The notes under the pieces were generated by a model. It did not search any database, had not been told where the DNA came from, and saw only the letters and a list, made by a program, of their open reading frames with translations. Positions 7,486 to 15,698 of a DNA stretch of 56,025 nt are shown here, piece after piece. A program made the position numbers and the translations under genes. The number at the start of each line of letters is the position of its first letter. Position 1 is the stretch's first letter. The stretch is from Saprospiraceae bacterium (lineage in GTDB: Bacteria > Bacteroidota > Bacteroidia > Chitinophagales > Saprospiraceae): NCBI GenBank assembly GCA_020629515.1, contig JAHDDE010000021.1, positions 1 through 56,025 on the forward strand. The letters are read 5' to 3'.

Positions 7486-8286
7486 TCATATTCTAAAGTT
7501 CTTTTTGATTGCCTTAAGTGCCTCTTTATGTACTAATCCATTAGATGCTATTAACTCTTCTCCAAATAAATAATTTGAACCTCCTCTAAAATCACTCACC
7601 ATGCCTCCAGCCTCTTTCAAGATTATAGCTCCCCCCGCAGCATCCCATGCGCTCAGTGTCGTCTCATAATACGCATCAAACCTACCGCAAGCAACATAAG
7701 CCAAGTCCAATGCAGCTGCACCCATCCTTCTTACCCCTCGTGCATATCTCATAAAGTGACCCAGAGTCCTTATCAATGGAGCAACATCATCTACCTTATA
7801 AGGGAAACCTGTCCCCACCAAAGCCTCCGAAAGTGTAGGAGTAGTACTTACTTTAATTTTATCTCCATTCCTATATGCTCCTCCATCTTTCCAAGCATAG
7901 AATAGCTCTTTTGAATTCACTTCTAATACCAATCCCACCACAAGTTCATCATGTTGTAATAATCCAATACTGACTGCAAAATGAGGGATTCCGTGCAAAA
8001 AATTATTAGTACCGTCAAGAGGATCTATAATCCATAAGACATCCTTTCCACCTTGCTCTACAGTATTTTCCTCAGTAATAAAACCCGCTTCTGGTAAAAT
8101 TTCAGCTAATGCTTTGACCAGCATTTCTTCCGCCGTCTTATCCACATATGAGACTAAACTGTTCAATCCTTTGACTTCTATTTGCTCAGTAGAGACGCTT
8201 CCTAATTCTTTTTTAATGAAAGAACCGACATTATGAATCACAGGAAAACATTGAGTACAGATATTCTTATAATCTTTGTGGTCCAT
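7486..8286 (-). CDS. suhB: Inositol monophosphatase family protein
   Basis: Mg-dependent sugar/inositol phosphate phosphatase of 266 aa. Signatures are TEEN (Glu72-73), WIIDPLDGTNNF (Asp88, Asp91) and SAWDAAGGAIILKEAGG (Asp215), the metal and phosphate ligands of the IMPase fold. I chose ATG 8286 (MDHKDYKN). An upstream in-frame ATG at 8313 would fall inside the -7 promoter box, so it cannot be transcribed from that promoter. The gene is divergent from trmB with only 41 bases between starts. The natural substrate is not determined by sequence; SuhB-like proteins also affect rRNA transcription in other bacteria. Confidence 0.9.
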   Translation of the reverse strand: MDHKDYKNICTQCFPVIHNVGSFIKKELGSVSTEQIEVKGLNSLVSYVDKTAEEMLVKALAEILPEAGFITEENTVEQGGKDVLWIIDPLDGTNNFLHGIPHFAVSIGLLQHDELVVGLVLEVNSKELFYAWKDGGAYRNGDKIKVSTTPTLSEALVGTGFPYKVDDVAPLIRTLGHFMRYARGVRRMGAAALDLAYVACGRFDAYYETTLSAWDAAGGAIILKEAGGMVSDFRGGSNYLFGEELIASNGLVHKEALKAIKKNFRI

Positions 8287-8310
8287 AGTAATGATTCTCA
8301 ATTTAAACCA

Positions 8311-8318
8311 CAAATTTA
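8311..8318 (-). promoter_or_regulatory. -7 promoter box for the inositol monophosphatase gene
   Basis: The minus strand reads TAAATTTG, matching TAnnTTTG. Initiation near 8305 gives a leader of about 19 bases to ATG 8286 and supports that start. Confidence 0.55.
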
Positions 8319-8327
8319 AGCATTAGC

Positions 8328-9017
8328 ATGAGCAGGAGAAGAAAACTTGAAAAGTTTGCCGATATACTATCATTCCCTAATGTATTTGAGATTACAGAGA
8401 TCGGTAGTCCAATCTTAAGGGCAAGTGCGTTTGAGAATGTTGAACTCAAAGGTAAGTGGGCATCAAAAGTCTTTGACAATAATAATCCGATATGCCTCGA
8501 ATTAGCATGTGGTCGGGGCGAGTATACGCTTGCACTTGCTAAAAAATATCCGAACACAAATTTTATTGGAGTTGATATAAAAGGAGCAAGAATATGGCAA
8601 GGCGCGTCAAAAGCAATACATCAACAATTGTCGAATGTTGCTTTCCTTCGAATCAGGATCGAACAAATAGACGTCTACTTTGATAAGAATGAAATTGATG
8701 ACATTTGGATAACATTTCCGGATCCATTTGAGGCTAAAGAAAATCGGAGAACTACCTCTCCCCTTTTCCTAGATAAATATTATCAAATTGTTAAACCCTT
8801 AGGTAAGATCAATTTAAAAACAGATGACACCCCCTTTTATGAATATTCGGTAGAAAGTGTCAATGTGCACGAAAATTTTGATATTCTATATCAAAACGAT
8901 AACATATATGGCCAAACCTTATATAATCCAGATTTAGAGATTAAAACATATTACGAAATTCAACATTTGTCAAATAACAAGACCATCAAATATTTGCTTT
9001 TTAGTAAAAAAGCGTGA
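8328..9017 (+). CDS. trmB: tRNA (guanine-N7-)-methyltransferase TrmB
   Basis: SAM-dependent enzyme of 229 aa that makes m7G46 in the tRNA variable loop. The sequence shows LELACGRGEYTLALAKKYP (SAM-binding motif I), FIGVDIKGARIWQGA (motif II), IWITFPDPFEAKENRRTTS (the TrmB TFPDP signature, here with FEAKEN instead of the common PKKRH) and INLKTDD. Length and order match the family. It is divergent from the inositol monophosphatase gene. It may be relevant to the tRNA-like pair upstream, whose variable arms are altered around the site this enzyme modifies in ordinary tRNAs, but no direct link is shown. Confidence 0.93.
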   Translation: MSRRRKLEKFADILSFPNVFEITEIGSPILRASAFENVELKGKWASKVFDNNNPICLELACGRGEYTLALAKKYPNTNFIGVDIKGARIWQGASKAIHQQLSNVAFLRIRIEQIDVYFDKNEIDDIWITFPDPFEAKENRRTTSPLFLDKYYQIVKPLGKINLKTDDTPFYEYSVESVNVHENFDILYQNDNIYGQTLYNPDLEIKTYYEIQHLSNNKTIKYLLFSKKA

Positions 9018-9065
9018 ACTTTGCAGTATAATATTTTGTAATACCTCAATATTAAACTTTTTATT

Positions 9066-9272
9066 ATGAAAACGAGTATGGCATATAGGTTGTTCAGGTT
9101 GTATTTTAATTCTAATTCTGACAATCATGAATTATTTGGCAATAGGGTTCACAATCCACTTAACGGCGCTCAGAGGAAGGCGTTTTGGGCTAATAATGCT
9201 GAACTCTTGTTGAGAGGATCTGCTGTAATAGCCTTGGGCATAGCCCTTATCTATGCCTATTTATTGGCATAG
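9066..9272 (+). CDS. Small single-span membrane protein
   Basis: Unrecognised 68-aa protein. Residues 1-45 are polar and basic (YRLFRLYFNSNSDNHELFG), and residues about 47-67 form one hydrophobic helix (LLRGSAVIALGIALIYAYLL). It lies 48 bases after trmB on the same strand and may be co-transcribed. No function can be proposed from sequence. It is retained as real because of its good start, compact length and clear membrane segment. Confidence 0.55.
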   Translation: MKTSMAYRLFRLYFNSNSDNHELFGNRVHNPLNGAQRKAFWANNAELLLRGSAVIALGIALIYAYLLA

Positions 9273-9311
9273 TTCAACATCAACTTCCTTAGAATACAAT
9301 TTAATATCCGA

Positions 9312-10337
9312 TTAGAAATGATTCCAACCTTGGGCTTTCAAGGGATGGATATTGCCTCCAGTGGTATGAAGTTTTACTCCATCCTCTTCTGGAGTAATTT
9401 CCCCAATGATGTAAGCCCCAGGCATAAATCTTATTTTGTCTAAATCTTCTGGTGCAACGGTAAATAGCAACTCATAATCTTCTCCCCCGCTAAGTGCGCA
9501 AGTTACGGGGTCCATATTAAATTCCAATGCCAACTGTTTTGATTCAGCATTAAGCGGTATTTTGCTTTCTTCGAGGTATGCCCCGACACCAGATTGTTTA
9601 CATATATGCATGAGATCAGAACTTAGGCCATCGGAGACATCTATCATTGCGGTGGGCCGCAGATTAGACTTTCTGAAATATTCGATAGCATCCTTTCTGG
9701 CTTCAGGCTTGAGCTGCCGCTCTATTACATATTGATTACCACTAAAATCAGGCTTTATAGAATTGTCATTTAAGAAAAGTTGCTTCTCTCTTTCTAGGAG
9801 TTGCAAACCTAAGTAGGCAGCACCCAGATCACCTGTTACACAAATGACGTCACCTATCTTAGCCCCATTTCTATAAACAATATCTTTGAGCTTCTCAGTA
9901 TACCCAAGTGCTGACACGCTCAAGGCTAATCCTTTGGGAATTGAGGTAGTATCTCCTCCCACTAAATCAACCTTGTATATTTCACACGCCTTTTTGACTC
10001 CGGCATAAATCTCCTCCAATGCTTCCACAGAAAAACGATTGGATAAAGCCATACTAAAAGTGATCTGCGAAGGCAACATATTCATAGCATATATATCTGA
10101 TAGATTTACTATAACAGATTTATAGCCTAAATGCTTGAGCGGACAATAAGATAGATCAAAATGTATCCCTTCTATAAGCATATCAGTAGATATAGCCACA
10201 GATCCAGCCCCAGCTTTAATAATAGCAGCATCGTCTCCTATACTTTTAAGAGTGGACTTATTATGATTCTTAAAACCTTTTACTAAATGATCTATTAATC
10301 CAAATTCTCCTAGCTCATTGACATCTGTCCTCTTCAT
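9312..10337 (-). CDS. thiL: Thiamine-monophosphate kinase
   Basis: Enzyme of 341 aa that phosphorylates thiamine monophosphate to the cofactor thiamine diphosphate. The N-terminal GEFGLIDHL, SIGDDAAII (Asp pair binding Mg-ATP), ISTDMLIEGIHFDL, NLSDIYAMN and LVGGDTTS segments follow the ThiL pattern, and the C-terminal part has IDVSDGLSSDL and CALSGGEDYELLF. All the metal-binding aspartates I can identify are present and the length matches the family. It is downstream of a membrane glycosyltransferase gene by 9 bases, so it is probably the end of that transcription unit. No other thiamine genes are in the window. Confidence 0.94.
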   Translation of the reverse strand: MKRTDVNELGEFGLIDHLVKGFKNHNKSTLKSIGDDAAIIKAGAGSVAISTDMLIEGIHFDLSYCPLKHLGYKSVIVNLSDIYAMNMLPSQITFSMALSNRFSVEALEEIYAGVKKACEIYKVDLVGGDTTSIPKGLALSVSALGYTEKLKDIVYRNGAKIGDVICVTGDLGAAYLGLQLLEREKQLFLNDNSIKPDFSGNQYVIERQLKPEARKDAIEYFRKSNLRPTAMIDVSDGLSSDLMHICKQSGVGAYLEESKIPLNAESKQLALEFNMDPVTCALSGGEDYELLFTVAPEDLDKIRFMPGAYIIGEITPEEDGVKLHTTGGNIHPLKAQGWNHF

Positions 10338-10346
10338 AGTTTAAAT

Positions 10347-12176
10347 TTATTTTGCCCCAACGTATCTACTATATCTCTGAGGGTTCACTCTTTGCGCTTC
10401 TTTAAGAAAATATCCCAAGCTATCCTTTTGTCCTGTTTGATTATAGATCAAAGCAAGGTTGATATTTGCCTCAAAGTTATTTTGATCAACTGAGTAGTAT
10501 TCTAAAAGCTTAGATTTAGCCAAAGCTCTGTTACCAGCTTTAAGGTCATCGGCATAGCCAATTGAAGCTTTACTCGGCCTCTTGACAATAGCACACATTG
10601 GCTTACCATTTACATCTATTGTATGTATCGTGCCCGTTGGCGGATAAAGTTCATTTTTAAGCTCTGCTTGATCTATATATACATTAACATATAATGCATA
10701 GTCCCAATCATGATTTAATCGCTCATAATATCTAGTATAAACATCCCTGACATTATCATAATGTCTTGCATAATAGCTTACAGAATAATAGTGGTTCGTT
10801 CCTATCAAAATGCTATCCTTTTCATTAATTATCCCCTCTTCCATCAACCAATTCATCGCCGGCTTCAAGCTATGCATATAGTAATCCATTTCATACTCCC
10901 CATAGGCATTATCTAATCCACCACTTATTTCATTAAAATAAACATATTCTACAGGATGATTTTTAATAATGTGAATAATTGGATGTAGAGATAATAATCC
11001 CACAATACTATATAGCCCATAACTCGCCTTTGGACTCCAGTTATCTATAGTCTTAATCAAATAACGATAACCCGCCGCTGAAAGAATCACCAAGGATGGA
11101 TAAACAAAAATGAAATGCCTCCATCCACCATACACGTTACTATTCTGACTAATAGCATAAACAATAGGAAAAATGACCGAAAAAGCCAAGGTAATGAGAA
11201 TAAAGGACCGCTTTTTAGTACGGTATTTATAGTAGGTGAATGGTAAAAGAACTAACCCAAGTAAAACCACTGTGGGAATGGTCATATACATCCACTTATA
11301 AATGTAATTAGATGGCAAGTCTGTTGAGGTGACATTAACACCTTCAAAAAGCTGCCGAATCCCTACAGCAAAATTGGTCATTATTTCTAAAGCCTTAAAA
11401 GGATTAGAAAACGGCGCCTTCAAAGCAAAAGGCCAAAAAATTACCATTAAAATATATGCAAGAAAACTGGCTGCCAACCCCTTCAGTATTATAGAACCGT
11501 AGTCATTAAAATGATTCTTATTGAAAACTTTTGTTCCTCTTCTCATAATCAATCTGAGCATCACAAACAGGCCAAAATATGGTATCAAGAGTAACCCCCC
11601 TATCCTAAAATTCAAGCATAATCCTATAGCCAATCCAACAGCAATGGTGGCTCTCCATGTAGGTTTAGGCAATAAATCACAAAATCTATATATAAAATAA
11701 ATACTCAAAATATACCCAAAAGCAAAAGGTATATCCTTTGGATTATTCATACTATGACCTAAAAACTTTGGAGAAAAAGCCAACATAAAAACGGTCAAGA
11801 GAAATGCGTTCCATCCAAAATATCGCTTTGCTATAAATCCGGCAAACAGTATGATCAACCAACCGACAATCGAATTAAAAATATGTCTAAACATATATAC
11901 ATCTTCGACTCCCGCTATTCTATTAGCTAAATCAATAACGACATCAAAAGTGAAATTATAAGCATAGTCTGGTGCTGAGGCAAATCTAATACCAGTCATG
12001 TAGGATGTATCCTGTCCCAGAGTGGTATAATAATTTAAGACTTTAGAACCAGTAAGATGATGAATATCCTCGTCTCCGCTGATGGAGCTCCCGAAACTCA
12101 ATAAAATGTAAGTAAATAATACACCAATAAGAATTGCCCATTTTATGCGCTCTTGGCTAAGGTAAGATTTAGTCAT
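10347..12176 (-). CDS. GT39-like membrane glycosyltransferase with C-terminal repeat
   Basis: Integral membrane protein of 609 aa with about 10-12 hydrophobic helices through residue ~400. The first periplasmic loop contains SGDEDIHHLTG, an acidic loop like the catalytic loop of polyprenyl-phosphate-sugar glycosyltransferases (GT39/ArnT type). After the membrane part comes a soluble domain, then a short TPR-like segment (FEANINLALIYNQTGQKDSL) near the C-terminus. Such enzymes transfer a sugar from a lipid carrier to protein or glycan on the periplasmic side. Its neighbour encodes a polyprenyl-phosphate glycosyltransferase that could make the donor. The acceptor is unknown. Confidence 0.7.
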   Translation of the reverse strand: MTKSYLSQERIKWAILIGVLFTYILLSFGSSISGDEDIHHLTGSKVLNYYTTLGQDTSYMTGIRFASAPDYAYNFTFDVVIDLANRIAGVEDVYMFRHIFNSIVGWLIILFAGFIAKRYFGWNAFLLTVFMLAFSPKFLGHSMNNPKDIPFAFGYILSIYFIYRFCDLLPKPTWRATIAVGLAIGLCLNFRIGGLLLIPYFGLFVMLRLIMRRGTKVFNKNHFNDYGSIILKGLAASFLAYILMVIFWPFALKAPFSNPFKALEIMTNFAVGIRQLFEGVNVTSTDLPSNYIYKWMYMTIPTVVLLGLVLLPFTYYKYRTKKRSFILITLAFSVIFPIVYAISQNSNVYGGWRHFIFVYPSLVILSAAGYRYLIKTIDNWSPKASYGLYSIVGLLSLHPIIHIIKNHPVEYVYFNEISGGLDNAYGEYEMDYYMHSLKPAMNWLMEEGIINEKDSILIGTNHYYSVSYYARHYDNVRDVYTRYYERLNHDWDYALYVNVYIDQAELKNELYPPTGTIHTIDVNGKPMCAIVKRPSKASIGYADDLKAGNRALAKSKLLEYYSVDQNNFEANINLALIYNQTGQKDSLGYFLKEAQRVNPQRYSRYVGAK

Positions 12177-12195
12177 TTACAAGAGATTTGTATTA

Positions 12196-13137
12196 TTAGT
12201 GGTCATAAATTTCGTTGATTATATAAGTTGGCCTTCTCTTCACCTCCATATAGATTCTTCCAACATATTCTCCCATTATACCAAGCATAATCATTATCAG
12301 ACCAAATAAAAATAATACTCCTATCGTCAAAAAGGTAAGGCCTGGAGTTTCAGAAGCGGCTCCTCCTAAAAAAGTTGAACCAGTAAATTTCTGTATCAAA
12401 ATAACAACTCCAAAAATGAAAGAAGGAATAGCAATTAAAAATCCTAAATATGTCGAAATCCTTAACGGGAAAGAAGAAAAATCAAGTATCCCATCAATAG
12501 CTAACTTCAATAGTTTTTTAAAAGTATACTTCACTTCCCCTGCTGCTCTGCTGGCACGTTCTGATTTGACTCCGATTTGTCTAAATCCAGCATATGCTCT
12601 TAATCCACGTATAAACCGTTGAACTTCTATCATTTCATTATTCAGGACATTGATAACTCTTTTGTCCATCACACAGAAATCCCCAGAATCAAGAGGAATA
12701 TCTATATCTCCCAAAAAGGCCAATATCCTATAAAAAAGCTTATATGATATTCTTTTGAAAATATTTTCTTTCCGTTTTGTTCTTATCGCATAAACAACAT
12801 GATATCCCTCTCTCCACTTATCTAAAAATCGACTTAACTCTTCTGGAGGGTCTTGCAAATCTCCATCCATCACCACTACTGCATCTCCCTTGGCACATTT
12901 TATTCCTGCTGAAATGGCCGCTTGATGACCAAAATTACGTGACAAATCAACGACCTTCACTTTATTGTCTTTGCGATGACAATCTTTCAACAACTCAATT
13001 GTATTATCATAAGAACCGTCGTTAACAAAGATGAGCTCGTAGTCTTCTCCCCAAGTGTCACTTGCAGAAGTGAGACGTTGATGTAGCTGAACGACATTTT
13101 CTTCTTCATTATATAATGGAACAACTACAGATAACAT
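12196..13137 (-). CDS. Polyprenyl-phosphate glycosyltransferase (GT2, DPM1/GtrB type)
   Basis: Protein of 313 aa that transfers a sugar from a nucleotide donor onto undecaprenyl phosphate at the inner face of the inner membrane. The GT2 domain begins SVVVPLYNEEENVV and carries VMDGDLQDPPEEL, with the DxD-like metal site and the QDPPE signature of the DPM1/GtrB/ArnC group. Two C-terminal membrane helices follow (about 233-257 and 270-300), and the end is RRPTYIINEIY. I start at ATG 13137, because the upstream ATG at 13179 adds a stretch not seen in the family. It is 19 bases upstream of the GT39-like gene and is likely to supply its donor lipid. Confidence 0.88.
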   Translation of the reverse strand: MLSVVVPLYNEEENVVQLHQRLTSASDTWGEDYELIFVNDGSYDNTIELLKDCHRKDNKVKVVDLSRNFGHQAAISAGIKCAKGDAVVVMDGDLQDPPEELSRFLDKWREGYHVVYAIRTKRKENIFKRISYKLFYRILAFLGDIDIPLDSGDFCVMDKRVINVLNNEMIEVQRFIRGLRAYAGFRQIGVKSERASRAAGEVKYTFKKLLKLAIDGILDFSSFPLRISTYLGFLIAIPSFIFGVVILIQKFTGSTFLGGAASETPGLTFLTIGVLFLFGLIMIMLGIMGEYVGRIYMEVKRRPTYIINEIYDH

Positions 13138-13220
13138 ATTAGAAAAAATTGTAACCCAAAGATAGAATTTTGACACCATTCACCTATTTAATGTGATCAT
13201 AACATATCTATTGTTTAGTA

Positions 13221-13228
13221 TACCTTTG
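13221..13228 (+). promoter_or_regulatory. -7 promoter box for the class I methyltransferase
   Basis: TACCTTTG matches TAnnTTTG and lies 30 bases upstream of ATG 13258. No TTG is at the expected -33 distance. Confidence 0.5.
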
Positions 13229-13257
13229 TAAAATCAATAAAGCGACGATCAGAAAGA

Positions 13258-13995
13258 ATGCAAATTGAATATGAAAGGAAATATCACGAATTAGAGAAAA
13301 AACATTATTGGTTCAATTCTCGACGAAAGTTTATTCACCAACTCCTTAAACAGTATCCTAAAGACTCAAAAATTCTCGATATAGGCTGCTCTTCAGGCGT
13401 ACTTCTTAAAGAGCTCCTTGATTATGGGTACAGCGTGGACAACCTTTATGGTGTGGATATTAGCTCAAAGGCCATCGCTCTTTGCCAAGAAAATGGTATT
13501 ACAAACGCCTACCAAATGGATGCTCAAAATATTAATTTGGATGTAAAATTTGATCTAATTATAGCTTCAGACTGTCTTGAACATTTAGAATTGGACGAGA
13601 CTGCTTTATCTAATTGGTATAATCTTTTGAAACCAACAGGTATAGCTATGATATTCGTGCCTGCTTTTATGTCCCTTTGGAGCAATCACGATGTGGTCAA
13701 TATGCACTATAGACGATACACCAAATCCGAATTGAATCATAAATTAAAGCAAAATGGATTTACTATTCAACGATCCAGTTATTGGAATTTTTTGCTCTTT
13801 ACTCCAGTTTGGATATATAGATTTATTAGTAGATTAATCGGCTCAAAAGAAAAAGCTAATACAAAAGGTGATATTGAAGAAATTTCATTATTCAATTCTT
13901 TTTTACAAGGGATTCTATCATTTGAAAACAAAATGCTTCAAGGAATCAATCTACCAGTTGGAGTATCTGTATTTAGTATTGTGACCAAAAAATAA
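13258..13995 (+). CDS. Class I SAM-dependent methyltransferase
   Basis: Protein of 245 aa with a methyltransferase fold: KILDIGCSSGVLLKELLDYG (motif I), LYGVDISSKAIALC (motif II), FDLIIASDCLEHLELDETAL (motif IV) and LLKPTGIAMIFVPA (motif V). The N-terminus (YERKYHELEKKHYWFNSRR) and the MHYRRYTKSEL segment resemble methyltransferases found next to glycan-building genes. A hydrophobic stretch near 178-190 (FLLFTPVWIYRFI) may touch the membrane. It is divergent from the GT2 gene, which fits a role in modifying a glycan or lipid intermediate, but the substrate is unknown. Confidence 0.8.
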   Translation: MQIEYERKYHELEKKHYWFNSRRKFIHQLLKQYPKDSKILDIGCSSGVLLKELLDYGYSVDNLYGVDISSKAIALCQENGITNAYQMDAQNINLDVKFDLIIASDCLEHLELDETALSNWYNLLKPTGIAMIFVPAFMSLWSNHDVVNMHYRRYTKSELNHKLKQNGFTIQRSSYWNFLLFTPVWIYRFISRLIGSKEKANTKGDIEEISLFNSFLQGILSFENKMLQGINLPVGVSVFSIVTKK

Positions 13996-14023
13996 CTTGT
14001 TCTAACTAACTATATGTTGTTTG

Positions 14024-14087
14024 ATGAAAGGATATGAGTATAGATTATACATATTACTTTATCTTAATATGTATCTTTATCCTTCAT
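14024..14087. repeat. Two-tier hairpin upstream of the 2OG oxygenase
   Basis: The outer stem pairs ATGAAAGGAT (14024-14033, one bulged A) with ATCCTTCAT (14079-14087). The inner stem is a perfect 10 bp, ATACATATTA (14047-14056) with TAATATGTAT (14065-14074), around an 8-base loop. No T tract follows, so it is not a typical terminator. It ends 9 bases before ATG 14097. Confidence 0.6.
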
Positions 14088-14096
14088 TAGATTACT

Positions 14097-14930
14097 ATGA
14101 GCGATTATTTATCAAACGATTATAAAGATTTACTATCAATAGCGAAGGCTGAGCATACTAATTATTGCACCAATTCTCCTTTCCCCAACATCAGCTTTAC
14201 TAATTTTTTCAACGTCGACAAATTAAATGAGGTACTTGCTGAATTTCCCGATTTGTCAAAAGGAGATCAAATTAAATTCAATAACCCCAACGAAATCAAG
14301 CTTGGTTCTAAAGGCGAAAATCGTTTTGGCCCTAAAACGAAAGCTTTTATGCACTTTTTGAATTCTCAACCCTTCTTAGAGTTTTTACAGGAGCTAACCA
14401 ATATTGAAGAAACATTAATTCCTGATCCCTACTTCGAAGGAGGGGGATGTCATGAAAGCAAAGCGGGTGGTCTTCTAAAGATTCATGCTGATTTCAATAA
14501 AAACAGGCGAACAGGATTAGATAGAAGGCTGAATGTATTGATATATCTTAATAAAGATTGGGAAGATAGTTACGGTGGTCACTTCGAGTTATGGAATAAA
14601 GATATGACCAAATGTGTCACAAGAATTAGGCCCGATTTTAATACTCTTGCTATGTTCTCAACCACAGATTTCTCCTATCATGGCTTACCAGATCCTATTA
14701 CTTGCCCTCCTAACAGAAGTAGAAAATCAATTGCCTTATATTACTATTCAAATGGCCGTCCTCAGTCGGAGCTAAGTGATAGAGGAGCAGATGAGCATAC
14801 CAAGTTTGTAGATAGAAAAGGTAATAAATCTGAGTCGAAAATGCGTAAATTCAATACCCTTGTTAACATTGCTAACGAAATAACCCCGCCGATAATACTG
14901 AAGGGAATCAAAAAAATTATTACGTCGTAA
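14097..14930 (+). CDS. 2-oxoglutarate/Fe(II)-dependent oxygenase, prolyl-hydroxylase type
   Basis: Protein of 277 aa with the double-stranded beta-helix metal site: KIHADFN (His130, Asp132), FSYHGLP (His195) and NRSRKSIALYYY (Arg207 or Arg209, 2-oxoglutarate binding). DSYGGHFELWN and the following strands match the prolyl 4-hydroxylase-like subgroup of the superfamily. Substrates in this group range from proteins to glycans. It lies between a methyltransferase and glycosylation genes, so a modified sugar or glycoprotein is plausible but not shown. A large hairpin precedes the start. Its 3' end overlaps the convergent pseudouridine synthase gene by 11 bases. Confidence 0.82.
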   Translation: MSDYLSNDYKDLLSIAKAEHTNYCTNSPFPNISFTNFFNVDKLNEVLAEFPDLSKGDQIKFNNPNEIKLGSKGENRFGPKTKAFMHFLNSQPFLEFLQELTNIEETLIPDPYFEGGGCHESKAGGLLKIHADFNKNRRTGLDRRLNVLIYLNKDWEDSYGGHFELWNKDMTKCVTRIRPDFNTLAMFSTTDFSYHGLPDPITCPPNRSRKSIALYYYSNGRPQSELSDRGADEHTKFVDRKGNKSESKMRKFNTLVNIANEITPPIILKGIKKIITS

Positions 14931-15564
14931 AACAATTATTTGCGAGTTGCCATAAAGCATCTTGTGGCGGAGGGCATTCTATTTTCAATTTTTTTTCAAG
15001 AATAGTTAGTCGATAAGAATGCAAATAAATGCTTCTATCTCGATTTTTTCTTCGTGCACCGTACTTAACGTCTCCCTTAATCGGCGCACCGAGATGTGCT
15101 AATTGTGCCCTAATTTGATGAAATCTTCCTGTCCCTAATTCAATCATAAGTGCAAAATAATTATTTAACTCTTGCATATGTAAAATGGTCAATTTGATCG
15201 GTTTAAAACCTTTTTTTGGTTCAATAGAAATTATAGCTTTTTTCGACTTCCCATTCTTAGCATGATAATTGGCTATTAAGCCATTGGTCAACCTTTCACT
15301 TTTATGAGTTATAGCTATATATTGCTTTTTTATCTCCATTTGTTCTATCATAGCTTGCCCACTCGCACTATTGGCAAATAGCTGAATTCCACTTACTGGT
15401 CTATCTAATCTATTAATAGGGTATAATTCTCTATTACATTTATCCTGCATTCTATCTAAAAGTGAAATATCACCAGTCTTATCTGGCAAACACGGCCAAG
15501 TTGGTGGCTTATTAACGACGATGAGGTCTTTATCTTGATATAGAACTAATTGATCTATATTCAT
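14920..15564 (-). CDS. RluA-family pseudouridine synthase
   Basis: RNA pseudouridine synthase of 214 aa, shorter than full RluA or RluD enzymes because it has no N-terminal S4 domain. The catalytic motif is INRLDRPVSGI with Asp54, preceded by DLIVVNKPP. The C-terminal FHQIRAQLAHLGAPIKGDVK is also diagnostic. The RNA target (rRNA or tRNA position) cannot be assigned. The ATG overlaps the stop of the small membrane protein gene as ATGA, so the two are translationally coupled. Confidence 0.9.
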   Translation of the reverse strand: MNIDQLVLYQDKDLIVVNKPPTWPCLPDKTGDISLLDRMQDKCNRELYPINRLDRPVSGIQLFANSASGQAMIEQMEIKKQYIAITHKSERLTNGLIANYHAKNGKSKKAIISIEPKKGFKPIKLTILHMQELNNYFALMIELGTGRFHQIRAQLAHLGAPIKGDVKYGARRKNRDRSIYLHSYRLTILEKKLKIECPPPQDALWQLANNCFTT

Positions 15565-15698
15565 TCGAACTCCTCATAGTCTATATCAATCACCTTCGCT
15601 TCCTTATCTTCTTCCGTTGTTGTCGGCAATTTCTTAGCTGGAAAAATGAGACGGTACATTAAGAAACAGCACACTACTATCGTCGCTAATTTGACCAT
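15561..15698 (-). CDS. Tiny single-span membrane protein (DUF4834-like)
   Basis: A 45-aa protein, too short for common ORF cut-offs. It starts at ATG 15698 (MVKLATIVVCCFLMYRLIF), one hydrophobic helix, followed by a short charged tail ending VIDIDYEEFE. The acidic IDYEE ending is typical of DUF4834-type small Bacteroidota proteins. The frame is bounded by a 13-base overlap with the upstream gene and an ATGA overlap with the pseudouridine synthase gene, a strong sign of a real coupled gene. Function unknown. Confidence 0.65.
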   Translation of the reverse strand: MVKLATIVVCCFLMYRLIFPAKKLPTTTEEDKEAKVIDIDYEEFE

